This document shows positions 24,547 to 36,700 of a stretch of DNA of 64,000 bases, one piece after another (position 1 is the first letter of the stretch; every line of letters begins with the position of its first letter). Source of the DNA: Cladobotryum mycophilum (taxonomy: Eukaryota; Ascomycota; Sordariomycetes; Hypocreales; Hypocreaceae); contig JAVFKD010000010.1 of the NCBI GenBank assembly GCA_036429605.1, forward strand, positions 930,001 through 994,000. Reading direction: 5' to 3'. A model generated the notes under the pieces. That model was not told the origin of the DNA, searched no databases, and saw only the letters and a program-made list of their open reading frames with translations. Position numbers and translations under genes: made by a program.

Positions 24547-27371
24547 ATGGATCCGCTCAATTTTATATCCGTGGTGAGGACGGCCGTCCAGTTCACAGAT
24601 TATGGCGTTCGATTACTCAGTGAATCTGTTCAGACCTACAAAGGCACCTCTGATACCATAGTTAAAGTGGTTGAGCTTGAGAAGATATCTCGCGACTTGA
24701 CAGAATTCGCCACCGCCGTGGAAAACGAAATTATATTTCTGAAAAGTCCAAATCGCCTTCGGACTATCTCTGAAGAGTCGCTTCTTGAAGAATGCCGTAC
24801 TTGCAGGGCCATAAGCGAAGATATTCTACAAGCAATCTCTAAGATTCAGGGCCGCGGGGTGAAGAATGTTGATTTTCAGAGACCTCGAAACAGGTACGAT
24901 AAAGAGAGCTTTAGGGACGCATTGAGAATCGTGTGGAATAAGGATAAGATAGAAGAGATGGGGTCACGACTGAGGAAAAATAAGTCACGCCTGATGGAAG
25001 CGATGATTTCAGATCTATGGTACCGCTTAGTTTGATCTATATTCATGTGTTCTCTAATACTGACACTCATAGGAAACGGCCTACGGAGAAAGCTGAACTC
25101 ATTGTCGACGAGGGCACAGCAACGCGCCATCAGACTCTTATCCAACAGCTTCATTCAGAGGATAGGAGTGCCGCCCATGCACCCACCTTAGACTCAATCT
25201 TCACTTATCATCAACAAGAACAAGCGACTGGCATAAGTGACGTTGATTGTGTGAAATATCTACTTAAGGATCTATACTTTCAGTCGCAAGACAGTCGTTT
25301 CGATGCCATTCCCGACGCTTATAAGAGTACTTTTAGGTGGGCATTTGAGGAACCGCCTCAGTCAGAAGACGGCAGTGATCAACCCTTATGGTCCAGCCTT
25401 CCTGTTTGGCTGAAAAATGAAGCAGATAACATTTACTGGATCACTGGCAAACCAGGCTCTGGCAAATCAACAATAATGAAGTATTTGCTTTCACAGAGTC
25501 GCATGACTTATTATCTTGCAGAATGGGCATCACCAAGGCCTGTTCTCACCGCGACATTCTATTCATGGAATGCTGGCACCGAACTACAAAAGACACAAAT
25601 CGGTCTTCTACGAACACTTTTATATCAGATAATCGAGAAGGCGCCAGAAACCGCACCAAGAATCTTGCCTGGGAGGTGGGCAACGCTCAAACTCTTTGGC
25701 CAAAACACTACCTCCAAAATCCCATGGACTTGGCGTGAGCTTTCGGAAAGCATTACTTCGCTGTGCTCTCTTGAGAAAAAATTCAACCTTGCTCTCTTCG
25801 TGGACGGGCTGGATGAATTTGACGGAGATCATAGTCAGCTTATCGACCTCATCAAGCAATTCCATGGTCATCCTCGAATCAAAGTCTGCGTCAGCAGTCG
25901 TCCATGGAATGATTTTCGGGATGCCTTTGCAGGTTGTCCGCAGATGCGAATGGAGATGCTTACTAAGGAAGACATGGAGAAGTTCGTGCGAGGAAATTTC
26001 AGTGTAAACCCGGGGTTTGCGGAGCTTCAAGCGGCGTCTCCGACGGATGCAGAAGAGCTGCTACAGGGCATTGTGGAGAAAGCTCAGGGGGTCTTTATCT
26101 GGGTCTACCTGGTCACAAAGGAAATGCTTGCGAGTCTTACTGATGGAGCTATGTCGCCAGATTTTATCAAGATTCTTACCGACCTCCCAAGCGACCTGGA
26201 GGCTCTCTATCATGGCCTTTGGGAGAGAATCAAACCAATTCATCGGCATGATGCAGCTCGACTTCTCTTGATGTTTCAAACTTATACCCAATCATCAATA
26301 CCCCCAGTCAATCGTGAAGATGGAGCGGAACCAGCTGGCATGCCAGCTGACACGATGTGGTTCGCGGATGGTGGCGGCATGCCAAGCAATTACGGTCACA
26401 TAATTCAAGCGTTGACAAGAAGACTCAACAGCCGCACCAAAGGCATATTAGAGATTTCATCTGGTCGGGTAGATTATTACCATCGAACAGCGCTGGAGTG
26501 GTTGGAGAAAGTTTGGCCGACAATTCAATCGGCAGCCCCTGAAGATTTCGATGCTCACCTCGCAATCCTACGAGGTGTAGCTTCCAGCGCCGCCCAACCG
26601 CGAAACTGGCCACTTGATTCGGAAGGCAGGTCAATATTATTTTCTTCTGATGATGTAATCTGGAAATGGTTGTTGCGGGGCTTCTACCTCGCATCGAAAG
26701 TTGTGGACAATCCTCAAAACTGCAGTGGTCTGGTTAAAGCCCTTGACGATCTGTCCAGTGCTCTAACTACCATCTATTCCGGGTATCGAACACAAATTAT
26801 CCCTCAATTAGAATTTCTCACGCCTGATTCCGCGCAGCGGTGCAATTTTGTAATCCTGGCCGCCGAACTGGGCATCGTCCCATATGTGAGAGCTAAAGTC
26901 ATGTCGAATCCTGACTATCTCAAGATCGAAAGTGGCGACAATAATCTCCTCTTTCGTCTCATCCTCGGAATGCCGAGAGGCAGGATATCTGGGAGAATCC
27001 TTGATTTCAGTAGGAGAAATGGTATCGGCCCAGCGGACTACAAATTCATAGATAATTTTGTTCTCGATAATATAGCCTACAACGGCGTTGGGCGATACCA
27101 GCTAGCGGTCAGCTTCACTGGGATGTTGACTGACGATCGCAAGGGTAAATTGAGGGCATATTTGAGGCAGTGGGATATCTATAAAGAGTTGATGCTGGGA
27201 TATTCAGAGGACAAGAAGCAGCAAGACTATGGTCAAGTTGTCCCTATAGAAGGAAGCAACGGATTACCATACAGCATCGCGATAACTAAACTATTTGAGA
27301 GCTACGATGCGAAAATGCCTATTAAGGACTGGCTACGTCTGCTCTGGATGAGACTTCGGAGAAAGGTCTAG
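24547..27371 (+). CDS. NACHT-domain P-loop NTPase, fungal NLR type
   Basis: Exon 1 is 24547-25019 and exon 2 is 25073-27371, joined by a 53-nt intron, giving 923 aa. Residues 1-150 (MDPLNFISVVRTAVQFTDYG...) are helical and resemble the N-terminal SesA/NACHT-associated domain of fungal NLRs. Walker A GKPGSGKST lies near residue 283 and Walker B LALFVDGLDEF near 397, followed by a sensor-like VCVSSRPW. A DUF7791-like helical region includes DYYHRTALEWLEKVW. Such proteins act in non-self recognition and heterokaryon incompatibility, oligomerising on ATP binding; the ligand here is unknown. Unlike many relatives it has no ANK, WD40 or TPR repeats at the C-terminus. Codons end in A/T more often than in the flanking housekeeping genes, which suits a fast-evolving accessory gene. 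An in-frame TTG at 24538 is ignored in favour of the ATG. Confidence 0.9.
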
Positions 27372-28665
27372 GATAATTGTAACGTGGTCGACGAAGGAGC
27401 TTCAAAGCGAGGTCAAGGGCGACGTTTTACATGCTAGTCTGAATCACTACGCATAAAATTTCTTTAGTAGCAATAATGCAATCTGCAAATTAGAAGAATC
27501 TGAGATGTACGACTTTGCAAAGTCCCAAGTTTTGCGCAGAGCTCGAATTGTGGCCAGATACGTAGATCATGGATATATCAAGGATAAAAAACAAGAACGG
27601 ATTGAAAGAATTGACACGGATCAAATCGAACAATGGCAATAAAGAGAAACGATAGAAACTAAGTCTTGTATTCACTCGGCCGCCTACCATATTCATCGTT
27701 CCGGTACTTGGTCCCTCCTCCCCATTAATTGCGTCGCCTCCATTGCTAAGTGAGACGCCACAGTGAGATCCAAATTGGGTAGTAAACGAACTACCTCAGC
27801 TTGAGAGCGAATGTCCTATATAGTTGACGACGATGGCACTAAGAGCCGACGAGGAAAATATCTTGAGGCTAGAAAGAGTAGAAGACCCTTGCTCAAAGCT
27901 GACTGGTTGTTAAAAGAGACAGTTGACGAACGAGTAAAAACTCCGAGTGCAGCTGAGATGTAGAACGGCCGAAGTGTGTTAGCAGACGACTAGACATGTC
28001 TGCAATCTGGGAACGGTTAACCATGGCATTGGGGTGTTGCTGGTTGGATAGTTGGACTTGGATTTGGTTCCCATCACGGGCGTAGAATCGTGGGATGAAT
28101 CCTAGGCTTGTAAAGGTCCTTTCTTGGGCTGCTTATTTTCATTGAAATCTTTGAATCCATGGGGCAGAATATTAGTGGTGTTGCTCCTTGGGAAAATCCC
28201 TGCCCTTGGACTTGATGGGTCCCTCTTGGTAGACTCTGGAGCATCAAACATAACCCCTAGTTGCTCTTGGGCAGTATTTGGTCCTTTTAACAACATCCCA
28301 CAGACACAATCACTGCATTGAGGACATATCCCCGCCAAAGTGCTCCAGCAAGAGAACTCATCGGGTAAATATCAGGCAATATCATCTTCCACACCCTTCA
28401 CGCAAAAAAAAACACTCAAGGAAACCACAATTGGTGTCGTCAACGGTGCGTCATATTTCCCTAGCATCAATGACTATACATTGCCAGAGCCCTCGCAAGC
28501 AACCCAAACGTTTCCCGAATGCAGCTTAACCGTGTAAGTGTAGTAGACAGCAGCGCATGTCTGACGCCCCAAGAAACCGAAAAACCCGGAAATAGGTGTG
28601 TGCTCTTCCACCTCTCCCCCCACCATCGCCGCCCACTTTTGCCATTCTTTTTTGCTCTAATGCAT
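27372..28665. other. spacer downstream of the NACHT gene and eL32
   Basis: Convergent 3' flanks of the NACHT gene (+) and eL32 (-). A 78-codon minus-strand ORF at 28102-28338 overlaps a 65-codon plus-strand one; neither shows a recognisable domain. Nothing else is supportable. Confidence 0.5.
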
Positions 28666-29563
28666 TTAAACCTCGGTGGTGACCTTGGCCTTGGCGTTTG
28701 TGACCTTGACTCCTAATTGCTTGGCGCGGGCGATGATGTCGATTCGCTTTCTGGAAGAGACGGCGCTGGCGATCCTGGGGTCCATGTTAGTAAAAAAGAG
28801 TTCTAATTGAGCTTCATCCTTTTTGTCTCTCTCTCTTCCAATAATCATGTTTGGATCGAGTTCGGGAGAAGGAGCTTTCAGAGGTACGTACTCGGCAGCG
28901 TGGGTTCGGTTGTGCATGAGCAGAAGCTCGAGGTCCTTGACGTTGTGGACGAGGAAGGCCTTGTGGCCGGAGGGCATCATGAAGCGGGTCTTCTTGTTGG
29001 AGCCATAGCCAATCTAAAAATCGATCGCGTATCAGCAAACCCGTTTTTCCCAGACTTCTTCTTCCATCGGAAAGGGCAAAGCTCAAAACGTACAGAGGGC
29101 ATGGCAATGGTGCCTCGGAAGCGTCGTCGGACTCTGCTGTCGATACCCTTGGGCTTTCTCCAGCTGGGGTCAAGGCACTTGAACCGATCACTCTGGTGAC
29201 GGTTGAAGCGCGCAGTGCCTATAAAAACTCCCAGTCAATATCTCCATTTCTCTTCAAGGTTTTTGTCTCGTTCCCCTCTCAATATCTTCTTCTCCCTTCC
29301 CTCCCTCTTCCCCTACAACTGCACTTCAAAATCACCCTCTTCGGTTCATTCTTGTCGTAGCATCCAAGGCAGTCGTAGAGGGGGAAAAAACACGGAGGGG
29401 GGAGGGGAGAATCTGATATCTCTCGGAATTGCTTCAAAAAAGGTTCAAACGTACGCTTCTTGACGATGGGGACGTGCTTCTTGGCGGCGACCATCTTTGA
29501 ACGATATGGTTAGCAAATTCAATGCCTCTTCGATAACGGCGTAATTGAGCGGCAGCAACTTAC
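28666..29563 (-). CDS. RPL32: 60S ribosomal protein eL32
   Basis: Coding exons are 29494-29455, 29218-29094, 29013-28892 and 28774-28666, giving 131 aa, the usual length. The protein begins MVAAKKHVPIVKKR, contains FNRHQSDRFKCLDPSWRKPK and the RVRRRFRGT block, then IGYGSNKKTRFMMPSGHKAF, and ends KAKVTTEV. It is a structural protein of the large subunit, mostly rRNA-binding. The span to 29563 adds a 5' UTR intron: donor GTAAGT at 29563, branch CTAAC, acceptor AG at 29496-29495 directly before the ATG. This is typical of fungal ribosomal protein genes. The gene is divergent from uS9 and shares its promoter. All coding introns use GTACGT-type donors or close variants. Confidence 0.97.
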
Positions 29564-30008
29564 CTTGACGGCGGTATATCTGGGCTGTTGTTAGTTAGTC
29601 CGACGTGATGCTTCACTCGAGGCGAAATTTTGGCGGATGCCACAATCGGAATCGCTAGATCCAAGGGTTTAGGGCATGCGTCACGTGTATCCGATATTTT
29701 TTTCTCCCTAGATCGCTTTTGGTGCGTGTGGGGGGGGAAAGAGCCTCGTCTGTCTGAAAGTACCAGCCTTTTCAAAGTCTCCACTTCCACCAAAAGAGGA
29801 ATAGCGCATATTGAAGGGCACAAACCCTCTTCGTTTCCGAGCAAGTGCGCGCGCAAAGCAGAAGCATCATCGGGTGAAAAAAAATCCAGTTCCCTAAGGC
29901 GAGTTTGTGTTGCAAGGCCCAATTCTCATCACGACGTCCCGCTGACCCTCGAAACGGTTCCTCCCACGCAGTCACAATCCAGACATACCCGCCCCAAATC
30001 CAGCAACC
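29564..30008. promoter_or_regulatory. bidirectional ribosomal-protein promoter (eL32 / uS9)
   Basis: About 445 bases between the eL32 5' UTR intron and the uS9 ATG. It contains AGGGTTTAGGG at 29664-29674, AAACCCT at 29822-29828 and CCCTAA at 29892-29897, all telomere-repeat-like. A CACGTG palindrome lies at 29682-29687. In several fungi outside the Saccharomyces lineage, Tbf1-type telomere-repeat factors and Cbf1 at CACGTG drive ribosomal protein genes. Use of those factors here is inference. Confidence 0.65.
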
Positions 30009-30795
30009 ATGTCGACAACACAGAGCGTGCAATGCTTCGGCAAGAAGAAGACGGCCACCGCTGTCGCCCACTGCAAGGTTCGTTCTGCCTTTCCTGGGGG
30101 GGGAGATATTGCAAAATGGAATGCTGTCGGTTCGATTTGTTGAGAAGAAGAGCGAGAGAGAGAGAGAGAGCTGGCGAGGGAACCTTTGACGCACAAAGAA
30201 TTATGACGATGGGAGCGGAAATGGCTAACTTTTTGGGTGTTGATATAGGCTGGCCGTGGTTTGATCAAGGTCAACGGTCGTCCTCTGTCCCTCGTTCAGC
30301 CTGAGGTCCTCCGCTTCAAGGTACGATATTGAAATCCTTTTTTAAACTCCGTCTATTCGAAGAACCTTGTAGTCCCCCTCCTTCATACCTTTACCGAATC
30401 TCGAAACTTTTGAGCGATTCTACAAGGGGAGAAGGGAGGGGGAGTTACATGGACATCACTTTAACACACAAGGGGAACATCAACTCACTAAGAACTTCAC
30501 CTAGGTCTACGAGCCCCTCCTCGTCGTCGGTCTTGACAAGTTCGCCAACGTCGACATCCGTGTCCGCGTCACCGGTGGTGGTCACACCTCTCAGATCTAC
30601 GCCATCCGTCAGGCCATTGCCAAGTCCCTCATCGCCTACTACCAGAAGTACGTCGACGAGCACTCCAAGAACCTGCTCAAGCAGGCCCTCGTCCAGTTCG
30701 ACCGTACCCTCCTGGTCGCCGACAACCGCCGCTGCGAGCCCAAGAAGTTTGGTGGTCCCGGCGCCCGTGCCAGGTACCAGAAGTCTTACCGATAA
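30009..30795 (+). CDS. RPS16: 40S ribosomal protein uS9 (S16)
   Basis: Exons are 30009-30077, 30249-30320 and 30505-30795, all phase 0, giving 143 aa, the expected size. The N-terminus MSTTQSVQCFGKKKTATAVA is followed by AGRGLIKVNGRPL and VTGGGHTSQIYAIRQAIAK. The tail ends KKFGGPGARARYQKSYR; in bacterial and eukaryotic S9 this C-terminus reaches into the P-site tRNA anticodon region. Two introns of 171 and 184 nt are long relative to most in this window. Divergent from eL32. Confidence 0.97.
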
Positions 30796-32106
30796 AGGAT
30801 TGGCCTACTTTTTTCTTTTCGGAGAGGGGGCTTCTTCTTTGCTTTGTTGGTATTTTAGCTTTTGGAGGGGGCTGCGCTGTTTCGGGGACGTTGAAAGTGA
30901 GGATGATCAGACAAAGACCATGAAAAAAAGAGGGCGGCCGCGGGACGGAGAATCTTTGCGGCTTGTCTTTGCAGATGGCAGGTTGTGGACAAAAGGGACC
31001 GGAGTCATACATCTCCTGGCATGGGGATGAAACGGTTTCCCCCATTGGCATTTGCATGGCCTTGCCTTGGGCGGATTGTAACGGGTCTGGCAGGCAAATG
31101 AAATCTTCAAACGTTCACGGAGCGCAAAACCTATTTTGTAATGACCTGGTCCATGTGATGATTGATGACATAACATGGCGGCTTTGGCGCATGTAATTCC
31201 AAAGAAATGTGCTTCTTTGTAGTGTCAGTATCAAAGTATAATGCAGTAGAATATCTATGCTAGCAAAATAGCAGACCAGCACAATCACGAAGCCCCAGTA
31301 GCCACCAGGTATCATATCAGTGACCAGTTCCCTTCTCATCTCGTCTGGCCGCTCTTCCTTATCGTACATTGGAACCTATCACAATTGTTGCGTTTCGGTC
31401 TGCTAAACGCACCATCAGCAGCGAATCGGCACTTCTTCAAACCCAGGCCAACATTGACTCGGCCAGTATACACAACTCCAAACTCTAGACCATACGGGCT
31501 TGGAGTGTAGAAAACTGCCATCCTGCGCAATAATTGTAAACCGGTTTAAACATGTTCCAGAGTCCCCAACTACCCTTGATATTAGCACCACAAGACCCCA
31601 TCATCACACCAACATAATTCACTGGTAGTTCTCTTCCATGCAGCTAGGGATATTTATTCTCAGCATATTAGGGTCGATTTAAAGTACAGGGCATGACATC
31701 GTTAGAATGCTTTTCCCGACAACCCCAACTCCATAACAATGACAAGGCATACAACAACACCGTTACTCGTTTGTCCAAAACTCCTCGGTTTCCTATCCAA
31801 CACCTTGCCTTCAACACCAAAGGATCAGGCCGCATATTCCAAGTTCACACAGCCGACTTGTCCCATCCTCCATAGTACACCAGCCAATACCGTCAGTTAT
31901 TTTGAAGAGTCTCTTCCTAAATTTATCCATTCTGTTGCTTTCCTCAATAGACTTACCCTTCGGGGTTTTTTCTCTTTGCCCCGGATTGCTTTCCCATTCT
32001 GAATTGTAGGTGCCCCTGGCCAAGAATGACGCTGTCGCCACGCAACTCTCGACACATAAAGTCCGCCCAAGTTTGCTGCTCCTAGGCCGTTCATACTGGC
32101 GTTCAC
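30796..32106. other. spacer between uS9 and AAR2 (convergent 3' flanks)
   Basis: About 1.3 kb with the uS9 3' UTR at the left and the AAR2 3' UTR at the right. Short ORFs on both strands show no domain or splice-supported extension. I see no RNA gene. Confidence 0.5.
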
Positions 32107-33768
32107 CTAGTCCCCCCATGACACCAAGCCGCGCTCGCGGCCATTCTCGTCAAACTCGACGATTTCGGGTGCCCATTCGCCACGTTCATCTTCGGCCTCC
32201 AGCTCTGACATCTCTAGCTCTACCTCCTCGCCATCCTCCAACATGATTATGCCCTTGCGGAGGTAATCGCCTTGGATGTCCCAGCCAAATGTCACGACGG
32301 CTGCCTCCAGCCTTGCAAATTCATTACCCACAACACGCTTGTTAGGTGCTGCGTCGGAGTCAAGTGCACCTAGTGCCTCCTCAAGTCGCCGTTTATAGAC
32401 GATGAGAGCAAGACGCAAGTCGCGGTTATTGGCCTCACTATAATCCAAGATGGAACCCTCCAACCAGTCGGAACCGTACGACAATTGGGTGGCAATTGTT
32501 TGTAGGAAAGCAGCGGCAAGGGTTGGCCGTTCCTCAATTAGCGCATCTGCTTTCAGAATGAGTTTGAGAACCATGTACCACCATTGTTGGATGCATGAAT
32601 CATTGCCAAGATGCATTCCCAGAATATATGCAAGTTGGAGCTCACCAACGATATCGTCTTCAGTCAGATCGCCATCTGATCCATCGAGCGTTTGGATGAT
32701 ATAGGAGGTTGGATCCTTGGCTGCGAGTGAGCGATCAGACCCAAACTCTGTGAGTGAGAATGTTCTCGCATGCTGAGAGAAGGTGAACTTGAGTTCCCTG
32801 GAATGGAGCAGTGTTTTTGATAATCTCAGTTCAAGCTCCAGCTCGGCTGCCAGAAGGAAATCCCCCTTAATGCGGTCGGTCGTGTGGACATGCCAGCTAG
32901 TGCCTTGCTGTCCCGCGACACGATTTAGCACCTGGACAGTAATGTTTCTGGTCAATGGTTGCCATATTCTCAAGTCCCTATCAGGACCAGTTGATATGGC
33001 ACCTTCAGTACGTCCATTTCCGTTCACCGCCGCGGGATCCTGGTAAGGTACTAGCTTGGCGTGGAAGCTCTCAATGTTCTCAGTCTGGATACGTGCTTCT
33101 GCCCGCGACGACTCGAGAAGGCCCTCTTGGAACTTGTCCCACTGAAGCACGTGAACATTGTCAGATCCGGTAGAAACTATCCAGAAGCCAGTACGAGCAG
33201 ATTCACCACCCGGGTGAGTAGCCCAAAAGAAATGTGCCCCGGGAGGGAGGTCTCTGACGCCTCCAAAATGCCTAGCCGTGAACGACACAGAATCATATCC
33301 CACGGTATAAACTTCAGGCAGTTCCAAGATCAATACCACATCACCGCCACCCATGTGATGTATGGGAAGATCTCTCGCGCTGTTTGGAGGCGACTTGCTC
33401 TCTTGGCGGGAAGGTGACCCCTTGGGCGTAGGGCTTCCTGGTGGCTCCAAAGGCGGCGGGGCGTCGTCATCCTCATCGTCATCGCCAACTGTTGCCACGT
33501 TGCTAGCAATTGTTGACGCATCCTCATCATGTTCCAGGATGCGGAGAGAGCCGAAAGGGTGCACCCCAAGGACGGTCATGGAGTCATGAGACTTGATCGA
33601 GAGGGCGGAGGCGTTTGAATTAGACTTTTTGACACCCTCAGGCTTCCAAGCTGGCGGGGATTTCTCGGGTATCCTGAGACTTTGCTGCCTTGACAGGCTG
33701 CTTCCCTCTGCTGGAGAATAGGGGATGGAGGGTTGGGATTTGATAGCGGTATCCTCCGGCTCATCCAT
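32107..33768 (-). CDS. AAR2: AAR2 family U5 snRNP assembly factor
   Basis: A single uninterrupted frame of 553 aa. Residues 1-140 are low-complexity and probably disordered (Ser/Pro-rich, then a DDDEDDDAPPP run). The AAR2 fold follows: VVLILELPEVYTVGYDSVSF, then GVRDLPPGAHFFWATH, then the C-terminal helical part with QLAYILGMHLGNDSCIQQWW and a conserved FARLEAAVVTFGWD. AAR2 binds Prp8 in a cytoplasmic U5 snRNP precursor, keeping it inactive until Brr2 replaces it. The tail is strongly acidic and ends GLVSWGD. ATG 33768 (MDEPEDTA) is chosen; the frame stays open another 53 codons upstream to 33927, but that part looks like leader sequence. Longer than animal AAR2 because of the N-terminal extension. 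Confidence 0.9.
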   Translation of the reverse strand: MDEPEDTAIKSQPSIPYSPAEGSSLSRQQSLRIPEKSPPAWKPEGVKKSNSNASALSIKSHDSMTVLGVHPFGSLRILEHDEDASTIASNVATVGDDDEDDDAPPPLEPPGSPTPKGSPSRQESKSPPNSARDLPIHHMGGGDVVLILELPEVYTVGYDSVSFTARHFGGVRDLPPGAHFFWATHPGGESARTGFWIVSTGSDNVHVLQWDKFQEGLLESSRAEARIQTENIESFHAKLVPYQDPAAVNGNGRTEGAISTGPDRDLRIWQPLTRNITVQVLNRVAGQQGTSWHVHTTDRIKGDFLLAAELELELRLSKTLLHSRELKFTFSQHARTFSLTEFGSDRSLAAKDPTSYIIQTLDGSDGDLTEDDIVGELQLAYILGMHLGNDSCIQQWWYMVLKLILKADALIEERPTLAAAFLQTIATQLSYGSDWLEGSILDYSEANNRDLRLALIVYKRRLEEALGALDSDAAPNKRVVGNEFARLEAAVVTFGWDIQGDYLRKGIIMLEDGEEVELEMSELEAEDERGEWAPEIVEFDENGRERGLVSWGD

Positions 33769-36700
33769 GATGAGATTTCGGTATTGCGTATTATTCGGTT
33801 TTGTGGTTGAAGTAAGGCAAAGGCCCAGCCAGTATTGCGTCTTTTTTTTTGTGGGGGGGGATGTGGTGGCTGGTGTTTTGAAGCGTAAAAGATGTGAGGA
33901 AGCTGAGAGAGTCAAGAACTGGCTCAATTTGTACGCCGGAGTGGATGGTGAGTGATTGTCTTTTGCCGCGGCAGCCTCAAAAACGACCTCCTCTAGTTTC
34001 GTCTCATGGGCGACACGTGTTTAGTTTCCAGACCAACATGATGATGTGCACCATATAAATCATAAGTCTGTAAACAATGGAAAATAGGAGCAAAAGGTCT
34101 GTGTGGTGGTCTGAAGCTTGAGGAGTGTGTGGAGAGAGGAAGAGAAAATTAACTTGCCCCCAAGGCTTGCTTGAGCTTGTCATCGCGACTACTTTTGGCA
34201 GGTTGGGTTCAGAGTCTGGGTAGGGCTGCGGGGTTCCTGCCAGGCACCGCACGTCAGCTATCCATCATCAGCATTTTGCTTATTCCCTTGTAGGTGCAGC
34301 AAACCCTTCTGGCGGGAAAGGCTTCCAATTGCATGCAAGCTTTCAGTACGCTTAAAAATGGCCATTTCTTTGTTGATTGTTTCTTTATTTCCTCATTTGA
34401 CCATTTGGGGCAATTCAGGTGGTTGAACAATGGTTTCAACGCTGTCATCGCTGCAAGCCCAAAGTTAACCTTGGAGTCTAGAAACTCGACGATGCCTTCG
34501 TAACTGACAGGGCTGCCACTAATGAGAGATGGATGCTCTCAGGTATCGACCAAGTACTCTGGTTATCTACACGCCCATGGACCTAATCGGAGTCTGTTGT
34601 AGCTTTAAAGAGTAGACGCGAGTTCTAAATTATGGTTTCATTATAAGATATATTTTCACGTTGCATGAGCACCGACTCTGCGCTGCATAAGTCATCTACG
34701 CTGTGCATCACTTCTGATACTGACCTTGATATCACGTTTCCCTTCCCACGCAAAACCTTGTTCGAGCAACAAAAACATGGACAAAATGCCACATTAAAAA
34801 GGACGCGTATGCAGATTACAAATTCAAATCTCTCATAATGAATCATGACTAGAGTAACCATATTTTATTGACCTCAAACCCCCAACACAACCACAACATG
34901 TGATGCTGATGATGGTTTCCCATCCTTAGATTTGACATGCCGTCAGGAACAAGGCTACTTACATAACCAACAAAAGCCACATTCTCAGCCTTGCCAAAGC
35001 CCTTACATCCACATTGTGCACAAAGTACCTCCAAGCATGTATCCAGAATCCCTACAACAAAAACATTCCTAGCCCAAAAAAAAATTACTCGCCCATCTTG
35101 CATAGGGCTTAGTCCCAGCGGAGGCGGCAGAGCCCGCAGAAGCGAAGGAGGGCAGTATGCGGACAGCGGCCAGGGAGGGGTGCTGGTGTTTGCTGCGCCG
35201 TAGTGCGGTGCTGCCTTATGTACAGGCGGCCCCCCTCCCCCTTCTAAAAAAAAAACTTGCCTAATGCCAGTGATCCATCACCTGTAGCCAGGGCAGAGGA
35301 AATGCCCGTTCCAGCGGTGGTGCGTTGCACGGTTTGGGGGGGGGAGGGAGGGAGTCGAACGAGTTAGGGAACCAGGCCGAAAACTGCCAACCCGCCAGTT
35401 CGCAACCGGGTTATTGTTCGAGTGCCACTCAAGTCACTCACCAACACCAAGTCCGTCTGCAAACCGTCTGCAGACCGGACTCGACCAAGAACCACAGTTT
35501 CCAGTCTTCAGTCACCGGATCCGGGTTTTCGGGTCGCACTAAACTAGGACAACAAACAACAACACTGTGTATCGTTTTTTTGGCCTTGTTCTTTCCCCTA
35601 GGAACGATGCATGAGGCTAGTAAGGGGGGTGCAAAGGGCAAACTCGCCAAGATGTTCGACACACACACACACATAGTCACTCACACACTTCAATGGCCCA
35701 TGAGGATTCCATGGATCCATCAAGCGCCCGCGCGCAGCCGAACCCGGGCCCGAGCCTCCCGCTGTCACATTCTTGAGCCCCTGGTCCTGCCTTAACTTTG
35801 CCAGGCCTTGCCTTGTGCAAGCTCTAGATCGACCTAGCTAGCATCTTTTTTTTTTTTTCATCGGGGAGGGAGGTATGGGCGTGTGCTTCGGCTCGGTTCG
35901 TTATTTTCATAGGCGTGTGTGTGGTGCCACTGGTGCCAGACCCTCGGGAGCTTTTTGGGACGATTCCTATTCACGTCTAGGTCAGGAGAGGGATTCTGCA
36001 AGGGATGTTGTGACTTGCCAATTGCCTTGCTAGTAGTAAATTCCGTACTTGGTAGGAGAAAAGTTCGTTAGGAGAACCGTTAGATAATCAACTGCCGTTG
36101 GAAGCATAACACATGCGTTGGGGGGAATAAAAACCCATTGCCGATGTAATGGGATGAAGTTGTGCGGGGAAATGGATTCACAAAGCGGTAGATATGAAAG
36201 AAGAAGACATAAAAAGGAACAGGAAGACATGAAGAGTTTTTACCTCAGTCTACTATTGGCAACTTGCAACTGCTCATGTTCGTGGCAGTTGCAGCTGCTG
36301 TTGAGTCTGCGAAAAAATACAGGCAAGTACCAAGTACCACTTTCTACAGCAAGGCCTTGCATCAACCGAAAACATCATTCTTCTTCTTTCAACTCCAGCC
36401 TTTCCCTCAACTCTTGATGCACGCACACGCAAACTCGCCAATTTACCATCCATCTAGCCTCTAGGTGCCCATCTCCAGTCAGGAAATCGCCGGTACCATC
36501 AACCATCAACCTCTCTTTTCTCTAGTCACACCAGGGCGGACGCGCGCCATACCGAACCGGCCTACGTCCCGAAATCATTATCCCGCTTCCTACCATTTAG
36601 TTGCATCCATCGTTTTTTGGTCGCACTTGTTCAATGTCCATCATTCCCACCCCGATATCACATCGGGCTTGTTGAACTATAGCTTAGAACCCTTCTTTGG

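Noticed and set aside
28102..28338. 78-codon minus-strand ORF with four cysteines near the start
   Set aside because: Overlaps an open plus-strand frame, no signal peptide and no family pattern. Considered as a retroelement scrap but no gag or pol motif is visible.
33769..33927. N-terminal extension of AAR2 to ATG 33927
   Set aside because: The extra 53 residues are low-complexity translation of a poly-T/G leader and do not resemble a targeting signal; ATG 33768 is more likely.
35351..35361. tRNA B-box-like GTTCGACTCC on the minus strand
   Set aside because: The flanking bases cannot form a T stem, and no acceptor stem or A box lies at the right distance.
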